Assembly (NCBI RefSeq): GCF_002155425.1
Contig: NZ_MUYG01000011.1
Location: 248,001 to 312,000 of the forward strand
Length of the DNA: 64,000 bases
Source of the DNA: Erythrobacter donghaensis
GTDB taxonomy: Bacteria; Pseudomonadota; Alphaproteobacteria; Sphingomonadales; Sphingomonadaceae
Direction: 5' to 3'
Part shown: piece by piece, positions 1 through 8,708 of the stretch
Numbering within the stretch: the stretch's first letter is position 1
Layout of the letters: each line of letters opens with the position of its first letter
Notes under the pieces: generated by a model
Seen by the model: only the letters and a program-made list of their open reading frames with translations
The model's database searches: none
What the model was told of the DNA's origin: nothing
Program-made: the position numbers and the translations under genes

Positions 1-2
1 AT

Positions 3-578
3 GTTTCCGCAGCCGGCCGAATGGACGGTCCGGGAGATTCCCCGTGGGGCCTTCAGATATCCGGTGCCACATCCAATACCACGAATAGCAACGTGCCAAC
101 CTTCAATGAATACCTTCTGCCCGTTGCGGTAGACAACGCAAGTCTGGTGCAGACTGCATTTGGCCAGTCAGGCTGCATCATTGTGATTGATGCCAATTCT
201 GATGTGCTATCTTGCACGGCCTGTTACATTCAGGGACAATCTGTCAGCACTGCCGGGATTGTTTCCGGGAACGACCCGGCCATCATCCAGATTCCGCAGG
301 CGGCACCTGTCGGCGTCCCGGTTTCAATCGTTTTCGGCGCTCCGATTGCGCACTTCGCTGTTCCGCCTTTGGCAGAAGGGCATCACCAGATCTATCGGGT
401 GTTGATGGACTCCAGTGGCCAAGCGCCTTCCAACACGGTCGGGTTGGTGCTCGAATACTACAATGGTGCTGATGGCGTGGCGAGGAGCGAAACCCAGGTG
501 ATCTACTTCAACGATAGCCATGGCCATCTTTCGCCGAGGAACCACACCAGCATAATGATCCGTCCTTCTTCATTATGA
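3..578 (+). CDS. Unknown protein, 3' part only (cut by left window edge)
   Basis: The reading frame is open from base 3, so the gene probably begins before the window; the first ATG in frame is at 21, but nothing like a ribosome site precedes it. About 190 residues are visible. They are rich in Ser, Thr, Asn and small residues with alternating hydrophobics, which suggests a beta-rich, possibly exported protein. There are two close cysteines (a CTAC motif) about one third of the way along. No family was recognised. The stop lies 22 bases before the end of the convergent TIR gene, and a GC-rich hairpin at 611-643 follows. Confidence 0.55.
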   Translation, partial: VSAAGRMDGPGDSPWGLQISGATSNTTNSNVPTFNEYLLPVAVDNASLVQTAFGQSGCIIVIDANSDVLSCTACYIQGQSVSTAGIVSGNDPAIIQIPQAAPVGVPVSIVFGAPIAHFAVPPLAEGHHQIYRVLMDSSGQAPSNTVGLVLEYYNGADGVARSETQVIYFNDSHGHLSPRNHTSIMIRPSSL

Positions 579-600
579 AGCAGGGTTGGATTTGATTGCT

Positions 601-2670
601 CTATGCGCAGACAACCCCGCGCGCCAACGGTGTGCGGGGTTGTTCTGACCGCAATCGCAGTTGGTCGACAAGCAGTCGTCCAGCCGGGTCCACTATCTTG
701 TCAATCGCCCCATACAGCGATGCGAGTGTCGCAGCCGCGGCGCCCCAGCTCGCTTTGGCGGCAGCCATATCTCCGGCAAGTGCGCCGGCATCGCCGCGCA
801 TCAACTGGCTACGGCTAGTCGCGAGGGCAAGCTTTCGGTCATCCGGATAGGCAGTCCGCAATTTTTCGAGCCGCCGCGCTTCCGCCGCAACCGGCTCCAA
901 CGCGGACTGGCAAGCTGCGCCGGTCAAAGCTCGCGCCCGTGCGGCGTAGCTTGTTAGCCGCGCGTTACCGAGCAGATTCCCGTTCCAATTGATGACCGAT
1001 GGTTCATCGGCCACAAGTTTCTCTGCCAATCGCATCGCTCGATTGGCCGCATCTTCCGACGCTTCAGCATTTTTGCTTTGCAGCTCTGCCAGCGCGAGTG
1101 TCAGGGCTGCGCCTGCCGCATCTTCGACCATGACGAAATTTCCGGGATCGGCGGCCAGCGATTTCTCCGCCTGTGCCGAGGCATCGCGGGCAACCGCAAG
1201 TGCAGCCCCCACATTGTTCTGAAGCAACAACGCCTCAGCCGCCTTAATCTTGCTTACGGTCATTGCCGACGCCGCGACCTGATCGCCGTCATCGTCATCC
1301 AGCATCCGGCCATAGACGCGCTGCTCCTCGCTGCGCAGCTGCTTGGCGTCAGCAAATTTGCCGAGCCGCTCAGCAGCCTGCGCCGCCCAGGCCAGGGTAA
1401 TTGCAAAATCCATCCAACCGACGTGCGTGCGATCATCCATGCGGATCGTCTTCCGCTTGATCGCAATTGCCTTGTCGAAATTCACCCTTGCTTGCGCGAC
1501 TTGATTTTTCTGCAACTGAACCACGCCCAGATTGCCCAGCGCTGTGCCGTGTTCGGCCATCCATTCATCGTTCTGGCCCACATCGGTCACCAAATGAGTG
1601 GTCAGATCAACGGCCTGCTGCATCATATCTTCGGCGATCTGCAACCGGCCCCGCTGGAACGATACGTTGCCCAGGCCTTGGAGCGCGAATGCCTGTTCGA
1701 GAATGCGATCGGGATTGTCGGGATCACGCTTCAGCAATTCGCCCGACGCCGCGATCGACTGACGAAGCAGTTCGAGCGACTGGCTTGAACGGCCGCGGTC
1801 TGCTTCGATGTCCGCCAACAGCTTGAGCACGCGAGAACGGCGCGCCAGCGCCTCATCATCCATCGCATATTTGCCTTGCACGGCATAAAAAGCGGTAGCC
1901 CGATCGGCGATGCTGCCCAGGACCTCGATCTGGACCTTCGGCTGGAGGTTCGTGCGCAAGTCATCAATCATGAATTCGACCAAACCTTCGGCCTGTCCAC
2001 GCTGGATCTGCGCCTCGTTCCGCGCCTCGATTGCGAACCATGTCAGCCCGCTCATCACGGCCGTCAGCGAGAGCGATGCCCCGACGACGATACGGGTTTG
2101 GATGGTCCGGCGGCGTTCATCGCGCCTGGCCAGTTGGTCCAGTCCGACGCCGAGCATCGCTGCTGCCAACTTCAGCTTGGCGCGGCGTTTGCCATCGCCG
2201 CTGTCACGTGCATCGGCTGCGAGCGGATTATCCTCGAGCTCGTCAGAGATGGAGAGGTCCGCCAGGACCTTGTGTGTCAAGGCAGCGGGGAAACACTCAG
2301 CTTCAGCACTGCCCGGTTCGCCATCGACGATAAGCGCGATGATGCGAGTGGGATCGCGGTGCGTCTTGAACCAGGCGATTTCGTGATTGACCCACCGTGA
2401 CTGCGCAGAGCGCGGCGAGCAGACCACGATCAGGAACTCGGAACTTGCAAGCGCTGCTTCAACCGCAGCGTTTATGCTCGCCCCGGCTGCTTCTTCTTCT
2501 CGGTCCTTGAAGAGCGGATTGAGCCGCGCTGCGACCGGTCCATACGCACCGTCTGTTCCAACCAAGGCCTTGGGCGTGCGGTAAGTCTCCAGCGCATTGT
2601 GCAACCAGTTACCCCAGGCGGCATCGGCCCAGCTGTAACTGATGAAGCCCCTGTAGCGGAAGTCGGTCAT
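601..2670 (-). CDS. Membrane TIR-domain protein with TPR-like C-terminal region
   Basis: This 689-residue protein has an N-terminal TIR domain (about residues 1-150, opening with the typical RGFISYS strand). The glutamate of WVNHE (residue 97) sits where enzymatic TIR domains carry their catalytic Glu. A single membrane segment lies at about 193-214. A long Ala-rich helical region follows, beginning with an EFMIDDLRTNL stretch that I recall from other bacterial TIR/TPR receptors, and resembles TPR arrays. TIR domains of this kind can cleave NAD+ in antiphage defence or act as protein-protein adaptors; which applies is not decided by sequence. The gene stands alone, with a long spacer upstream. 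Partner genes of known TIR defence systems (ThsA, Argonaute, CBASS cyclase) are absent. Confidence 0.8.
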   Translation of the reverse strand: MTDFRYRGFISYSWADAAWGNWLHNALETYRTPKALVGTDGAYGPVAARLNPLFKDREEEAAGASINAAVEAALASSEFLIVVCSPRSAQSRWVNHEIAWFKTHRDPTRIIALIVDGEPGSAEAECFPAALTHKVLADLSISDELEDNPLAADARDSGDGKRRAKLKLAAAMLGVGLDQLARRDERRRTIQTRIVVGASLSLTAVMSGLTWFAIEARNEAQIQRGQAEGLVEFMIDDLRTNLQPKVQIEVLGSIADRATAFYAVQGKYAMDDEALARRSRVLKLLADIEADRGRSSQSLELLRQSIAASGELLKRDPDNPDRILEQAFALQGLGNVSFQRGRLQIAEDMMQQAVDLTTHLVTDVGQNDEWMAEHGTALGNLGVVQLQKNQVAQARVNFDKAIAIKRKTIRMDDRTHVGWMDFAITLAWAAQAAERLGKFADAKQLRSEEQRVYGRMLDDDDGDQVAASAMTVSKIKAAEALLLQNNVGAALAVARDASAQAEKSLAADPGNFVMVEDAAGAALTLALAELQSKNAEASEDAANRAMRLAEKLVADEPSVINWNGNLLGNARLTSYAARARALTGAACQSALEPVAAEARRLEKLRTAYPDDRKLALATSRSQLMRGDAGALAGDMAAAKASWGAAAATLASLYGAIDKIVDPAGRLLVDQLRLRSEQPRTPLARGVVCA
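611..643. terminator. GC-rich hairpin between two convergent genes
   Basis: A perfect 10-bp stem (ACAACCCCGC at 611-620, GCGGGGTTGT at 634-643) lies just past the plus-strand gene ending at 578 and inside the last codons of the minus-strand TIR gene. No clear T-tract follows on either strand, so its action as a terminator is inferred from the convergent position. Confidence 0.4.
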
Positions 2671-3386
2671 ATCGCTCCGATCTGGCTATTCTTGCCTCTA
2701 ACGCCCAAGACAATATCATCACGCACCTGGTAGGGACGAGCGTAGGCCGTTTTGACAAAAGACTTCAACCATAGATTCGGCTCTGATTCTTGAGCTTCCT
2801 CAAAATGCGCTCGTTGAGATTGCGATTCCTCTGGCGGCAATATTCGGAAAGATTGACACTAAGTGCCAAATCTGTCGGCTTTTTCGTAAACGATCGCTGT
2901 CATAGCCTCAGCTACCAACTGTGCCTCTGACGTGGCGACGGTGCTGTGCGGCGGGGTCTCTTCAGTGGTGAAATCGGATATCGCGCCCTTTGTTAGAGCG
3001 TAGCCAAGTGGGCGGCCCTGATTGTCTGGTCGGGCGGGGATTTTGGTCTGAGCGATGCCATTGCCCTACCTCAATTGGAGAATTTTCACGGCCAACCTGT
3101 CGGCGCGGAAACCAGACATCGATGGCTGTTTTGCTGCGCAAGCTAGTGTCCGCAATGCGGTCGCTTCCCGAATGTCGGGTTTTGGGAAACGAACCTCGAA
3201 TAGCCGCCATTCATAGCCTGAGGAGGTCATTGGCGGCTGCCGACCCAGACGCAGTCGTTCACGAGAGCCAGATTGAACGGCCGATACTGCGAGAAGCCGC
3301 CACACAGCTTCCAGAACCGCGCATCGGCCCCACTTGTGACCGGAGCTGGGTGGAAATCGGACATGGACGTCGGTAGAAAGCCCGCC
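2671..3386. other. Long intergenic spacer, no convincing gene
   Basis: Short open frames exist on both strands, but none has a credible start or recognisable protein. The only structured element found is the 62-bp diverged repeat at 3202-3263. Base composition is slightly lower in GC than the neighbouring core genes. Confidence 0.5.
3202..3263. repeat. 62-bp diverged repeat, copy A
   Basis: Aligned without gaps to 3726-3787 in the same orientation, 47 of 62 positions match. The first 12 bases (AGCCGCCATTCA), the central CCGACCCAG and the terminal TTCACG are conserved. It is non-coding and may belong to a dispersed sphingomonad intergenic element family, which is my inference. Confidence 0.6.
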
Positions 3387-3671
3387 ATGTCAGGCGACGC
3401 AGTTTGTGAGATATGCGGTGCGAGCAACCTACAGATGGTCGTGCGACACGGAAGCTATGTCTTGACCTGTAAGGCATGTGGCTCCGGCCCCGCGACTAGC
3501 TTTGTCGCCATCGCCCCGCACCTCACCGGCCATTATCGAGCGGCGATCATAGACGATGATTGGCACGAGATTGAACCTGTTGGTGAAGGGCGTGGCCCTG
3601 ACTTCATGGAAACCGTTAGCCGGGCAGCACGATCGGGCGCCAAAGTGCTGATCACGCCGCTGGCCAGCTAA
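3387..3671 (+). CDS. Small zinc-ribbon protein of unknown function
   Basis: The 94-residue product has two CxxC knuckles (Cys7/Cys10 and Cys28/Cys31), fitting a zinc ribbon, followed by a mixed alpha/beta tail with no recognised domain. An in-frame ATG at 3363 would add eight residues; neither start has a strong ribosome site. The gene lies alone between two copies of a 62-bp diverged repeat, which suggests a small mobile or hitch-hiking locus. It could also be a chance open frame, but the paired CxxC knuckles argue for a real protein. Confidence 0.5.
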   Translation: MSGDAVCEICGASNLQMVVRHGSYVLTCKACGSGPATSFVAIAPHLTGHYRAAIIDDDWHEIEPVGEGRGPDFMETVSRAARSGAKVLITPLAS

Positions 3672-3725
3672 GGTCTGCAATCCGGCCGCTTCCTGAACGC
3701 CAAGAATTTTACCGAAGCGGCCCGA

Positions 3726-3787
3726 AGCCGCCATTCACGGCCAGAGCATGCCGGTGGCAGCTCCCGACCCAGCTTCGGTCCTTCACG
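3726..3787. repeat. 62-bp diverged repeat, copy B
   Basis: This is the second copy of the element at 3202-3263, same orientation, about 76% identical by direct count with no gaps. It lies in the 353-base spacer 3672-4024, where I see no gene or other structured element. Confidence 0.6.
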
Positions 3788-4024
3788 ATCCTCAGGACGA
3801 ATGTCCAATTTCGCCTGAAATCGACACATCGCATTCGAGAATAGGCTTCGCCCCGCTGATGGCTGTATATGGATAAAGCACTGAACAACAGGAATTTCCC
3901 CGTCGGCAAGTGATTTCGAAGCCTCCACTGTGATCGAAACGCTCACCGCCGAGCCGACGGGGCCGCGTGGTCAGTTAACCCGTAAATTCCCTAATCGGTT
4001 ATTCCCGCGACCAGCGCAAAAATT

Positions 4025-5596
4025 TTACGAAGATGAAGAGCCCTCGGCCGCGCTTTCGTCCGGCTTGTCGAGAGGAACGCGCCGGACAAAAAAGACCAGT
4101 ACCACGGCAAAGGCTGTCAGCACGCCGATCAACATCCACGCATCGTTGACGGCGTCGACCAGGGCTTGTCTTTCCACCAGGGGACGGATCAATTCCTCGG
4201 TGAACTCGTCGGGCGGTGTGCCGATCTGTTCGATGAAAGCGTCGCGGGGTATCCCGATCCTCACTGCGGTTTCGATATTCCCGGCCACCAACTCGTCGAC
4301 GATTTTCGCCCCGTAGGTCGCGGCGCGGCTGAAAATCGTGGTGTCTATCAATGCCAGCCCGATAGCCCCGCCAAGATTGCGCATCAGATTGAACAGACCG
4401 CTGCCGTCCGCCACCAGTTCGGGTGATAGCCTGCCCAAGGCCATTCGCGTGGGGGGCAGCAGGCAGAACATGGTCGCCACGCCGCGCACAACCTGCGGCC
4501 AGAACATTTCGGCATAGTCGGTTTGGGCCGTCTGCGTGGTGCTCATCAGCAGGCCGACCGCGAACAGCACGAAGCCGAACACGGTCAGCGTGCGCGCACC
4601 GACCCGCTGCTCCAGATACACTGCGACAGGGGCCGTTATGAGCTGAGCGATGCCGGTGACGAGCATGATCTCGCCAATTCGGAGCGCGTCATGTTCGCGC
4701 ACGAGGCCCAGAAAGAAGGGCATGAGATAGGTCGACCCGAACAATCCCATCCCGAGGATGAAGCTCAAGGCGCAACCGATCGCGAAGTTGCGATCCCTGA
4801 AGCATCGCAATTCGACAAGCGGTTCCGACGCACGCACCGTGCGCCAGACGAACCACGCCGCGCACAAGGCGAAACCCGCAAGCAGCGCAGCCACGCCCGG
4901 AGACAGCCAGCCGTCGGTCGGGGCATCCTTCAGTCCGATCTGCAAGGCGGTCAGACCCACCGCCAGAAGGGCCAACGCGGCCATATCGACTGACCGTGCG
5001 AAGCGCGTATTGCTGGCCGCAGAGCGAAGGGTAACAGCAGCCCCGACCGCGGCCAAAATGCCCGGCAGGATGTTGATGCGAAACAGCCAGTGCCAGGAAT
5101 AGGTCTCGGTAATCCAGCCACCGACGATCGGGCCCACGGTTGGCGCAAAGACGGCGGCAACTCCCGCGATGGTCGTCGCAATGCCTTGCGAGCGCACCGG
5201 AAACAGCAGGAACACGGCAGAGAAAACCGCCGGGATCAGGGTGCCCCCGGCAAAGCCCTGAATGATCCGCCAGATGATCAGCGACGTGAAAGTCTGGCTT
5301 TCGGAGCAGCCGATCGATGCAATGGTGAAAACCGTGACTGCCGAAACGAACAGCCAGCGCATGCCCAGCTTTGCGGTCAGAAACCCGGTGAGGGGAATCG
5401 CCACGATCTCGGCGGTGAGGTAGGCGGTCTGGATCCAGATCATCTGGTCGGTGTCGATAGCCAAGGCGTTCTGGATCGTCGGCAGCGATGTTGCGACGAT
5501 CTGGATGTCGAGGATCGCCATGAACATGCCGATGCACATGAACAGGAAGCCGGCCCATGTCCGCAGGGTTGCCTCGGGTGTTTCGGTTGTGTTCAT
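4025..5596 (-). CDS. DHA2-family (EmrB/QacA-type) MFS multidrug transporter
   Basis: The 523-residue integral membrane protein has the size and about 14 hydrophobic segments of DHA2 drug:proton antiporters. The first helix contains FMAILDIQIVATSLP, matching motif D1 of the family (LD.TIVN.ALP). The proline/glycine-rich segment GPIVGGWITETYSWHWLF matches motif C, the antiporter motif. It should export drugs or hydrophobic metabolites using the proton gradient. It is divergent from the type III PKS gene across a 113-158 base spacer, so it may export that product, but nothing in sequence proves this. No membrane-fusion EmrA partner gene is adjacent. Confidence 0.88.
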   Translation of the reverse strand: MNTTETPEATLRTWAGFLFMCIGMFMAILDIQIVATSLPTIQNALAIDTDQMIWIQTAYLTAEIVAIPLTGFLTAKLGMRWLFVSAVTVFTIASIGCSESQTFTSLIIWRIIQGFAGGTLIPAVFSAVFLLFPVRSQGIATTIAGVAAVFAPTVGPIVGGWITETYSWHWLFRINILPGILAAVGAAVTLRSAASNTRFARSVDMAALALLAVGLTALQIGLKDAPTDGWLSPGVAALLAGFALCAAWFVWRTVRASEPLVELRCFRDRNFAIGCALSFILGMGLFGSTYLMPFFLGLVREHDALRIGEIMLVTGIAQLITAPVAVYLEQRVGARTLTVFGFVLFAVGLLMSTTQTAQTDYAEMFWPQVVRGVATMFCLLPPTRMALGRLSPELVADGSGLFNLMRNLGGAIGLALIDTTIFSRAATYGAKIVDELVAGNIETAVRIGIPRDAFIEQIGTPPDEFTEELIRPLVERQALVDAVNDAWMLIGVLTAFAVVLVFFVRRVPLDKPDESAAEGSSSS

Positions 5597-5677
5597 CGGA
5601 TGTCCGGTAGCCGAAGAGGGTGGCGGTGACTAAAGGAAACTGGCGTCCGCATTCGGGCCAGCATCGTATAACTTCCC

Positions 5678-5702
5678 GGAACAATGCCTCTACGGTGCGG
5701 TT
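5678..5702 (+). promoter_or_regulatory. Possible EcfG-type (general stress sigma) promoter before the type III PKS
   Basis: GGAAC at 5678-5682 is followed after 16 bases by GGTT at 5699-5702, close to the alphaproteobacterial EcfG pattern GGAAC-N16/17-CGTT. Transcription would begin near 5710, which favours a downstream translation start for the PKS. The match is imperfect in the second element. Confidence 0.35.
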
Positions 5703-5754
5703 CCCGTGAATGATCAATCCCAATTGCCGGTCGAGCGACCGATGTGAGGCTTCC

Positions 5755-6807
5755 TTGACGCTACCGGTAAGTATCCACTCGCTCGCGACCGCGACACCGC
5801 TGCACGTTCTCGATCAAACAACCGGTGCGCAGGTCGCGGAACAGCTGCTTGGCGGGGCATTCGAGGATTTCGCGCGACTGCGCGCGATTTATGGCAATGC
5901 CGGGATCGAATATCGCCAGCTGGCCCGCCCGGTCGACTGGTACACCGAGCCGCGCAGCATCGTCGAGCGGACCGCAGTTTATCTCGAAGTCGCGCTCGAT
6001 CTGTTCATTGAAGCGTCCGAAAAGGCACTCGCAGAGGCGGGCATTGCCGCGGACGAGGTGGACGTCATCGTCACCGTGTCGTCCACCGGCATCGCCACGC
6101 CGAGCCTTGAGGCGCGGGCCATGGGCCGGATGGGGTTCCGCAGCGATGTCTCGCGGGTGCCGGTGTTCGGCCTCGGCTGTGCCGGCGGCGTTTCGGGGCT
6201 TGGCCTTGCGGCGAAGCTCGCCCGGGTCGGTCAGGGTGCCACCGTCCTGTTCGTCACCGTGGAGCTATGCAGCCTCGCGTTGAGGACCGAGAATGTCGGC
6301 AAGGCAGACATCGTCTCGACCGCGTTGTTCGGTGACGGCGCGGCGGCCTGCGTCATCCGGGCCGGCGACGAAGGCTTCACGCAGATTGCGGGAAGCGCGG
6401 AGAAGACCTGGGCCGATACGCTCGATATCATGGGCTGGCAGATGGAACCCGCCGGCCTTGGCGTGGTGCTCAACCGCGCCATTCCCGCTTTCGCCCGCAA
6501 GGAATTTCGCGGCGCGATGGAGGAAATGCTTGCGCCGCAGAACCTGCGGATCGACGACGTTGACCGCTTCGTCTGCCACCCCGGCGGCGCCAAGGTCGTC
6601 GATGCGATCGAGGCCGCGCTCACGCTGCCGCAGGGCAGTCTCAACGAGGAGCGCGAGGTCTTGCGGCGGCACGGCAACATGTCCGCGCCGACCGCCCTCT
6701 TCGTGCTCGACCGCGTGCGCAAGGAAGGGCTGCCGCCCTTGTCGGTGATGGCGGCGCTTGGCCCAGGCTTTACCGCCAGCACGGTCACTTTGCGGAGCGC
6801 CGCATGA
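5755..6807 (+). CDS. Type III polyketide synthase (chalcone/stilbene-synthase family)
   Basis: The product condenses acyl-CoA starters with malonyl-CoA to give alkylpyrones or alkylresorcinols. The catalytic triad is visible: Cys in FGLGCAGG (codon 6178-6180), His in VCHPGG and Asn in RRHGNMSAPT. The GPGF-like C-terminal loop (ALGPGFTAS) is also present. From the TTG at 5755 the protein is 350 residues, the usual size; GTGAGG about six bases upstream could be the ribosome site. An ATG at 5710 would add 15 residues unlike the family and would sit at the predicted transcription start. The stop overlaps the start of the methyltransferase homologue by four bases (ATGA), indicating translational coupling. 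Confidence 0.88.
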   Translation: MTLPVSIHSLATATPLHVLDQTTGAQVAEQLLGGAFEDFARLRAIYGNAGIEYRQLARPVDWYTEPRSIVERTAVYLEVALDLFIEASEKALAEAGIAADEVDVIVTVSSTGIATPSLEARAMGRMGFRSDVSRVPVFGLGCAGGVSGLGLAAKLARVGQGATVLFVTVELCSLALRTENVGKADIVSTALFGDGAAACVIRAGDEGFTQIAGSAEKTWADTLDIMGWQMEPAGLGVVLNRAIPAFARKEFRGAMEEMLAPQNLRIDDVDRFVCHPGGAKVVDAIEAALTLPQGSLNEEREVLRRHGNMSAPTALFVLDRVRKEGLPPLSVMAALGPGFTASTVTLRSAA

Positions 6808-7298
6808 CCCTGCCCTATGCGATCATGCTGTTCGTCACCTTGCAGCGTATCGCCGAGCTGTTCATCGCCCGCAGCAACACCAAGGCGATGATGGCGCGCG
6901 GGGCGATCGAATACGGGCGATCGCATTATCCGGTGATGGTGCTGATGCACGCATCGTGGCTGGCGGTGCTGTGGGCGACCGTCGGCGGCGCGCCAGTGTA
7001 TCTGCCGCTGCTCGCCGTCTTTGCGGTACTTCAGGCCATGCGGGTGTGGGTGCTGGCGACGCTGGGCCGTCGCTGGACCACGCGCATCATCGTCCCGAGG
7101 GACGAGGCGCCGATCACCGGGGGCCCTTTCCGCATCATGCGTCACCCGAACTATTTCGTCGTGATCTGCGAAATCGCGGTCGTGCCGCTGATGTTCGGCC
7201 TCGTCTGGGTCGCGGTGCTTTATTCCGTGCTCAACGCGGCGATGCTGTGGGTGCGCATCCGGGCCGAGAACGCCGCCTATTCCGAGGTCGCGGCCTGA
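6804..7298 (+). CDS. Isoprenylcysteine carboxyl methyltransferase (ICMT)-family membrane protein
   Basis: The 164-residue membrane protein has about four hydrophobic segments and the C-terminal ICMT signature: GPFRIMRHPNYF, followed by a hydrophobic stretch and the RIRAENAAY tail. In bacteria such proteins often follow type III PKS genes; the best known case methylates alkylresorcinol hydroxyls (Streptomyces SrsB). By that precedent this enzyme likely O-methylates the neighbouring PKS product using S-adenosylmethionine at the inner membrane. It overlaps the PKS stop by four bases. Its 3' end overlaps the convergent small secreted-protein gene by 22 bases. Confidence 0.85.
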   Translation: MTLPYAIMLFVTLQRIAELFIARSNTKAMMARGAIEYGRSHYPVMVLMHASWLAVLWATVGGAPVYLPLLAVFAVLQAMRVWVLATLGRRWTTRIIVPRDEAPITGGPFRIMRHPNYFVVICEIAVVPLMFGLVWVAVLYSVLNAAMLWVRIRAENAAYSEVAA

Positions 7299-7576
7299 CC
7301 TTGCGACTGGCGCCGGGCCAGCGCTTCGCGCTCGGCCTTGATCTTGAGCATCGCCGATTTGCAGGTCGGTGATGTCTTTTCGATATTCCGGATCATGCAC
7401 GCCTCGACCTTCTTGCGGCTCAACGACTTCATCTCGGCGGGGCAAAGCTTGCGCGCTTCTTGCACGCAGGCTTTCTTGCCGGGATCGGGCGCTGCAAACG
7501 CCGGGCTGCTCAGCGCGAGGGCCGTGGCAATCGCTGTAATGCCGAGAGCGATACCATCAATGCGAAGGCGATTCAT
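7277..7576 (-). CDS. Small secreted cysteine-rich protein (GLG1-like repeat)
   Basis: The 99-residue product begins with a clear signal peptide ending around SSPAFAA. The mature part carries four cysteines in the order CVQEARKLC, CMIRN, TSPTC, reminiscent of the Cys-rich GLG1 repeat found in small periplasmic proteobacterial proteins. A charged C-terminal helix follows. A longer frame back to 7672 exists, but the signal peptide starts at the ATG at 7576. Function is unknown. It is convergent with, and overlaps, the methyltransferase gene by 22 bases. Confidence 0.7.
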   Translation of the reverse strand: MNRLRIDGIALGITAIATALALSSPAFAAPDPGKKACVQEARKLCPAEMKSLSRKKVEACMIRNIEKTSPTCKSAMLKIKAEREALARRQSQGQAATSE

Positions 7577-7700
7577 GCTCTGATACCCCTGTGACTCTCT
7601 GGCGTTGTCCCGCACTGCTGGCGATATCGGATTGAACCATCGGTGAATAGGGAGATCACGAAACGCTCTCATGGCGCCGACATTTGGCTACCCCTCACCG

Positions 7701-8708
7701 CTAGAGTTCCGCCGCCACCGGGGCATCCTGCCCGGGTTCGAGCGTCTCGCCGCGCCACAGGCGGTGCAGCCGGTTGCCGAGGATATCGCCGGGGCCGGAG
7801 GTGAATTGCGGGTGGCCGAAGTGGGTCATGACCGCATGCTGGCGGGCGAGCGCCTTGCGGTCCTGCGCCACCACCGGGGCAAGGAACAGCCGGATCGCGG
7901 CTTGCTTGAGCCAGCCGGGTGCAAGGCCTTTGGGGGTCGAGAACCGCGCAAAGGGCGTGAAAGTGCCCTCGGTCGCAGGCGTGAAGACCGCGGTGACGCA
8001 CAGGGTCAGCCGCCTCTCCCCCTCCCACCGCGCCTGCACGATGGTGGGCGGATAGTAGCGCGAGACGCTGCGCTGCCGGTCGCGCTCGAGAAAACGCGAC
8101 ATCAGGCCGAGATCGGGCTGTGTCTGCTCGATTGCCATGTCGATCCCGTCACCATGACTGGTCACCACCAGATCGACCGGCAGGCGCTTGTCGCGGCGAC
8201 GGATGAACCCGTGATGCAGGTGGCCGGTGTGGAAGGGGTCCATCACGTTCTCGACCGCATCGAAAGCGCGGCCCTGCCATGTGCCCTGCTGCCACCAGAA
8301 GTGATCGAGTTCGGGATTGCCGAAATCGGGCGGCAGGTCGGGTTCGGCAGGGGCGCTGTCCGACAGGGCGACGAAGATTGCGCCATGCCGCTCCGCGACG
8401 CGCAGGGCTGCGGCACCGAGGCGCGCATCGGCAGCGGTGGGGCAGCCGGGCACCGCGATGCAGGCCCCGTCGGGGGCGAAGCGCCAGCCGTGATAGGGGC
8501 ATTCGAGCCCGCCGCGATGCACGCGGCCCTCGGAGAGGGGGTAGTTGCGGTGCGGGCAGCGATCGACCAGCGCGCCCAGCGCCGCGTCGTTCCGGAACAG
8601 CGCGATGGGCGTATCGCACAGCATCACCTTGCGCACGCCGCCGGGGCGCAGATCGCGCGACAGGGCGACCATGTGCCATGCGTCGCGCACCGCTTGGGGA
8701 AAGCTCAT
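7701..8708 (-). CDS. Rieske non-heme iron oxygenase, last gene of the six-gene operon
   Basis: The 335-residue protein has an N-terminal Rieske [2Fe-2S] domain with both ligand pairs visible (CPHRNYP and CPYHGW). A catalytic domain follows whose mononuclear iron motif reads ENVMDPFHTGHLHH (Asp, His, His). Such enzymes hydroxylate or demethylate aromatic or lipid substrates using an external reductase; no ferredoxin or reductase gene is nearby. It overlaps the ATP-grasp gene by four bases (8705-8708), so it should be co-translated with it and may perform a late tailoring oxidation of the operon product. Substrate cannot be deduced. Confidence 0.88.
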   Translation of the reverse strand: MSFPQAVRDAWHMVALSRDLRPGGVRKVMLCDTPIALFRNDAALGALVDRCPHRNYPLSEGRVHRGGLECPYHGWRFAPDGACIAVPGCPTAADARLGAAALRVAERHGAIFVALSDSAPAEPDLPPDFGNPELDHFWWQQGTWQGRAFDAVENVMDPFHTGHLHHGFIRRRDKRLPVDLVVTSHGDGIDMAIEQTQPDLGLMSRFLERDRQRSVSRYYPPTIVQARWEGERRLTLCVTAVFTPATEGTFTPFARFSTPKGLAPGWLKQAAIRLFLAPVVAQDRKALARQHAVMTHFGHPQFTSGPGDILGNRLHRLWRGETLEPGQDAPVAAEL

